DNA of 64,000 bases from Stercorarius parasiticus (taxonomy: Eukaryota; Chordata; Aves; Charadriiformes; Stercorariidae), in NCBI GenBank assembly GCA_013396915.1, contig VWZL01000170.1, positions 813,501 through 877,500 on the forward strand. The letters are read 5' to 3'. Positions 61,701 to 64,000 of the stretch are shown in pieces (the stretch's first letter is position 1; each line of letters starts with the position of its first letter). The position numbers and the translations under genes are program-made. Below the pieces are notes generated by a model. The model was not told the origin of the DNA. It saw only the letters and a program-made list of their open reading frames with translations, and did no database searches.

Positions 61701-64000
61701 CCCCTTTAAAATCTATTAAAAGAATGAAATCTCTGCAGGTAAGCTATCAAATCCCAGGGACACAAAGTTTTAGTATTGAAAAATATCAGCTCAGTTTCAG
61801 TATTCAAAATACAATTACTTCCCTTTTTTTGGACAAGATCCCTGCAGTCTACCCAGCATAGCATTCTCAAACAGGCAAATGGGAATTTGGCTCCAGAAAA
61901 GGAACTGGCAATCTTTTCATAGAATATTTTATGCAATCCATGCACTAAATATTTCCCAACTTCTCACTGCATTTAAAAAAATCCAGTTTGAGACCAAATA
62001 AAATTGTCATAACCCTGTTTCCCCCCAACTAGTAAGTACTGCTAAACAGAATGCTGAGCAGCTTAAGATACACATTTTTAAAAACAAGAAGTACATTCCC
62101 CAAAATATTTGCTCCATAAAAAAATCAAGACTATTACAACAGAATACACAAGAGGTTTTCTGTTTTTAGATAACTGGCTCATAAACGGGACAGTTCTCTG
62201 TGTCTTCACAACCTCACCCTCTGCAGCAGTACCCTTCTCCCTAGAAGCTTTTCACTATTTAGTATATTTAAAGGGATTGATATTTCATTATTAGTCATTG
62301 TACGTGCAGAGTACTACCTACCTCAGAGACTCTGGGCAGTAAGTGGGTTGGACAATGAGTTAAATTCTCTCTCTGTTGCCAGGCATTATGGTTGGTATTA
62401 CTCGCAAAAGTGAAACCTAATGTTGCTGACTTAAGAGAACTTGCCTTCAGAACTTCACTTACTAATGTAAGTTTTACACATGGACTTACATCAGGCTGCG
62501 TCTTTTAGAGAGGTGGTATAAACAGATTTTATTAATAAACTTACAACATTTCACATCTGTCTTACATAGATGCAAATTTCATCTTAACACAGGACTTGAT
62601 AAAATCTTTTAGCAGCTGCTATAACCAAAGATTGTCTGCTGCTTTTCAACTTTATTTTAGAAGTCGATGAAGCTGAACATGCTCTCTGCTTCTCATTTCC
62701 TTGGAAATAGTGAAGTTCCTTTCATGACTCTCCGTACCACACACAGAATGTGTATTGTTCCCTCTGAGCCTTGTCCTTACCATGTGACTAGGATCAATGG
62801 TAGTTTGTATATACACACATTGGGAATACTCACAACCTGCTCCCATCAGCATTAATATCCGTGTTTTGACCATGAAAAGCTGTATTCCTACTTTGTCCAT
62901 CAGGATTCTCTCAGAAATATTGCATATCATTTCCTCATACAGACGGCCTCCAACTACAAGCATTAGAAAGATCATCAGAAAAAGAGGTTTCCTGAGGATC
63001 AAGAAAATAAAGGACCACCTTTCTCATGCAGATGCGTAAAGAACGGAAAAGAGAACTCCATCACTGTTCCTAACACACCATCCAGAACACATTGCACTCA
63101 ATTCTCCTGACACCAGTCCTACAAAAATAAATAGGAAATTTCTACTGAGGATAGAGAATCTGAAATCAAGTTGTTCTTTCAAGATTTTCTATTATATTAA
63201 TGTACTAAAATTCCACCTTTTTTTTTCTTCTTCCAGACAGCTGTGCTCCAAATCCCTGAACTTGAGAAGATGTGAGCTAGAAAACTTATTATTTGTCTGT
63301 AATTTGCTGAAAGTGAGTTCACATTGACCAGATAAACTAAAGAGTTGACTTTTTCTCAAGTGTAGCTTAGTTTACTCAAATGATTCATGCATGTGCCTAC
63401 CCATTCATTCCAAACCTCCATCAAACTAAAGGCTTACGCAGCACTTTTGGAAACTGTAATTGCACCTTCTAACCCATCTTTAACTCCATTTCAGTGATTT
63501 GTTAACGGTCTTGAAGGCTGAACATCTTCCATGTAAAAGCCCTTGTCTAGTGTACCTCAGGGATTCTCTGGGGAATTTTTTTCAGAGGAAAAGCTCTTCC
63601 TAGACAACTTAGTTCAGTACTACAGATTTCTCCACTTTTCCCCAACTGGGCCATAGAGTAAAAAAATATTACATGTTTAGAGAAAGATCAAAAATTTGAT
63701 GTTTTCCAATGTTTCCTGGAGAGTGCCAGGCTCTGTATCTGCCTGGTCTCCATCAGAGCTATCTTTTGTAATCAAAGCACTTTGTCTTCAAATACTTCGT
63801 CCTTAGCTGTCACACAGCTCTTGGCTCTGATGTACTTTTTTACCCAGGGCTGCACATCCATCAGCTGCTCAGAGACTGACTAAGGGTCAGAACCAGTAGA
63901 AGAAACTGACTACGTACCTATAATACTTACATGGCCTGAGTTAAAAGACAAAGCCCTATTTTGCTCGTTCTCAGTATTTAGCATCAGCCATAAGAAGATG
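58690..64000. other. Upstream flank, nothing recognised
   Basis: About 5.3 kb of AT-rich DNA with only short scattered open frames. No exon of a neighbouring gene, transposon or RNA gene could be supported. Any more distal APC promoter of the human 1B type would lie further out or here unrecognised. Confidence 0.7.

Noticed and set aside
62652..63002. 116-codon minus-strand frame with a hydrophobic, signal-peptide-like N-terminus
   Set aside because: No recognisable family, no promoter or splice context, and a length expected by chance in 64 kb of six-frame AT-rich DNA. Expression data would be needed.
1..64000. Bacterial-type features, CRISPR arrays, or an integrated virus
   Set aside because: The window has vertebrate gene structure throughout. 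No regularly spaced repeats, operons, or gag/pol/env-like frames beyond CR1 LINE sequence were seen.

Overview
The window is vertebrate nuclear DNA, almost certainly from a bird. It is AT-rich and intron-dominated. It carries CR1 LINE copies that end in the ATTCTATGATTCT-type 3' tail, plus traces of old amniote SINE and LINE families. One gene is recognisable: APC (adenomatous polyposis coli, the Wnt-pathway scaffold and tumour suppressor), transcribed on the minus strand. Nine consecutive coding exons were placed to the base from translation and GT/AG borders: 47073-46939, 29066-28982, 28031-27830, 22552-22444, 20820-20707, 16170-16087, 8213-8109, 4544-4446 and 1533-1155. Their lengths (135, 85, 202, 109, 114, 84, 105, 99 and 379 bp) and phases equal those of human APC as I recall them. 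Together they give 1312 coding bases: codons 1-437 plus the first base of codon 438. The rest of the gene (most of the armadillo repeats, the beta-catenin/axin-binding region and the C-terminus) lies beyond base 1.

Layout from high to low coordinate, which is the direction of transcription: about 5.3 kb of AT-rich upstream DNA (58690-64000); a CpG island (about 58010-58680) interrupted by a 294-base assembly gap (58163-58456), the likely APC promoter and first untranslated exon; an approximately 11 kb 5' intron; coding exon 1, with two in-frame stops just upstream of the ATG; a 17.9 kb intron 1; then exons 2-9 spread over 28 kb. The encoded part comprises the N-terminal dimerisation coiled coil, two leucine-rich nuclear-export-like motifs, further coiled-coil segments, and the start of the armadillo-type helical domain.

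The introns hold most of the additional structure. There is a well-preserved CR1 3' end (3291-3561) and a long degenerate CR1 (about 12740-15343) with a second CR1 inserted into it (13031-13382). Three much older CR1/L3-like pieces lie at about 39110-40175, 50221-51080 and 53335-53460. Others are an amniote MIR-like SINE (51185-51345), an exact-90-bp-period duplication of a TAC/CAC-rich segment, several strong hairpins, and simple repeats. Simple repeats and fossil transposons account for only part of the introns; the remainder shows no recognisable structure.

I found no operon, CRISPR array, prokaryotic mobile system or evident novel gene. The items most worth a second look are the unassembled promoter core with a quadruplex-prone tract beside it, the internal acceptor in exon 9, the four in-frame cassette exons 5-8, the nested CR1, and an unexplained GC-rich block at 53605-53930. 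Comparisons with human APC and with repeat consensus sequences are from memory, not from a search.
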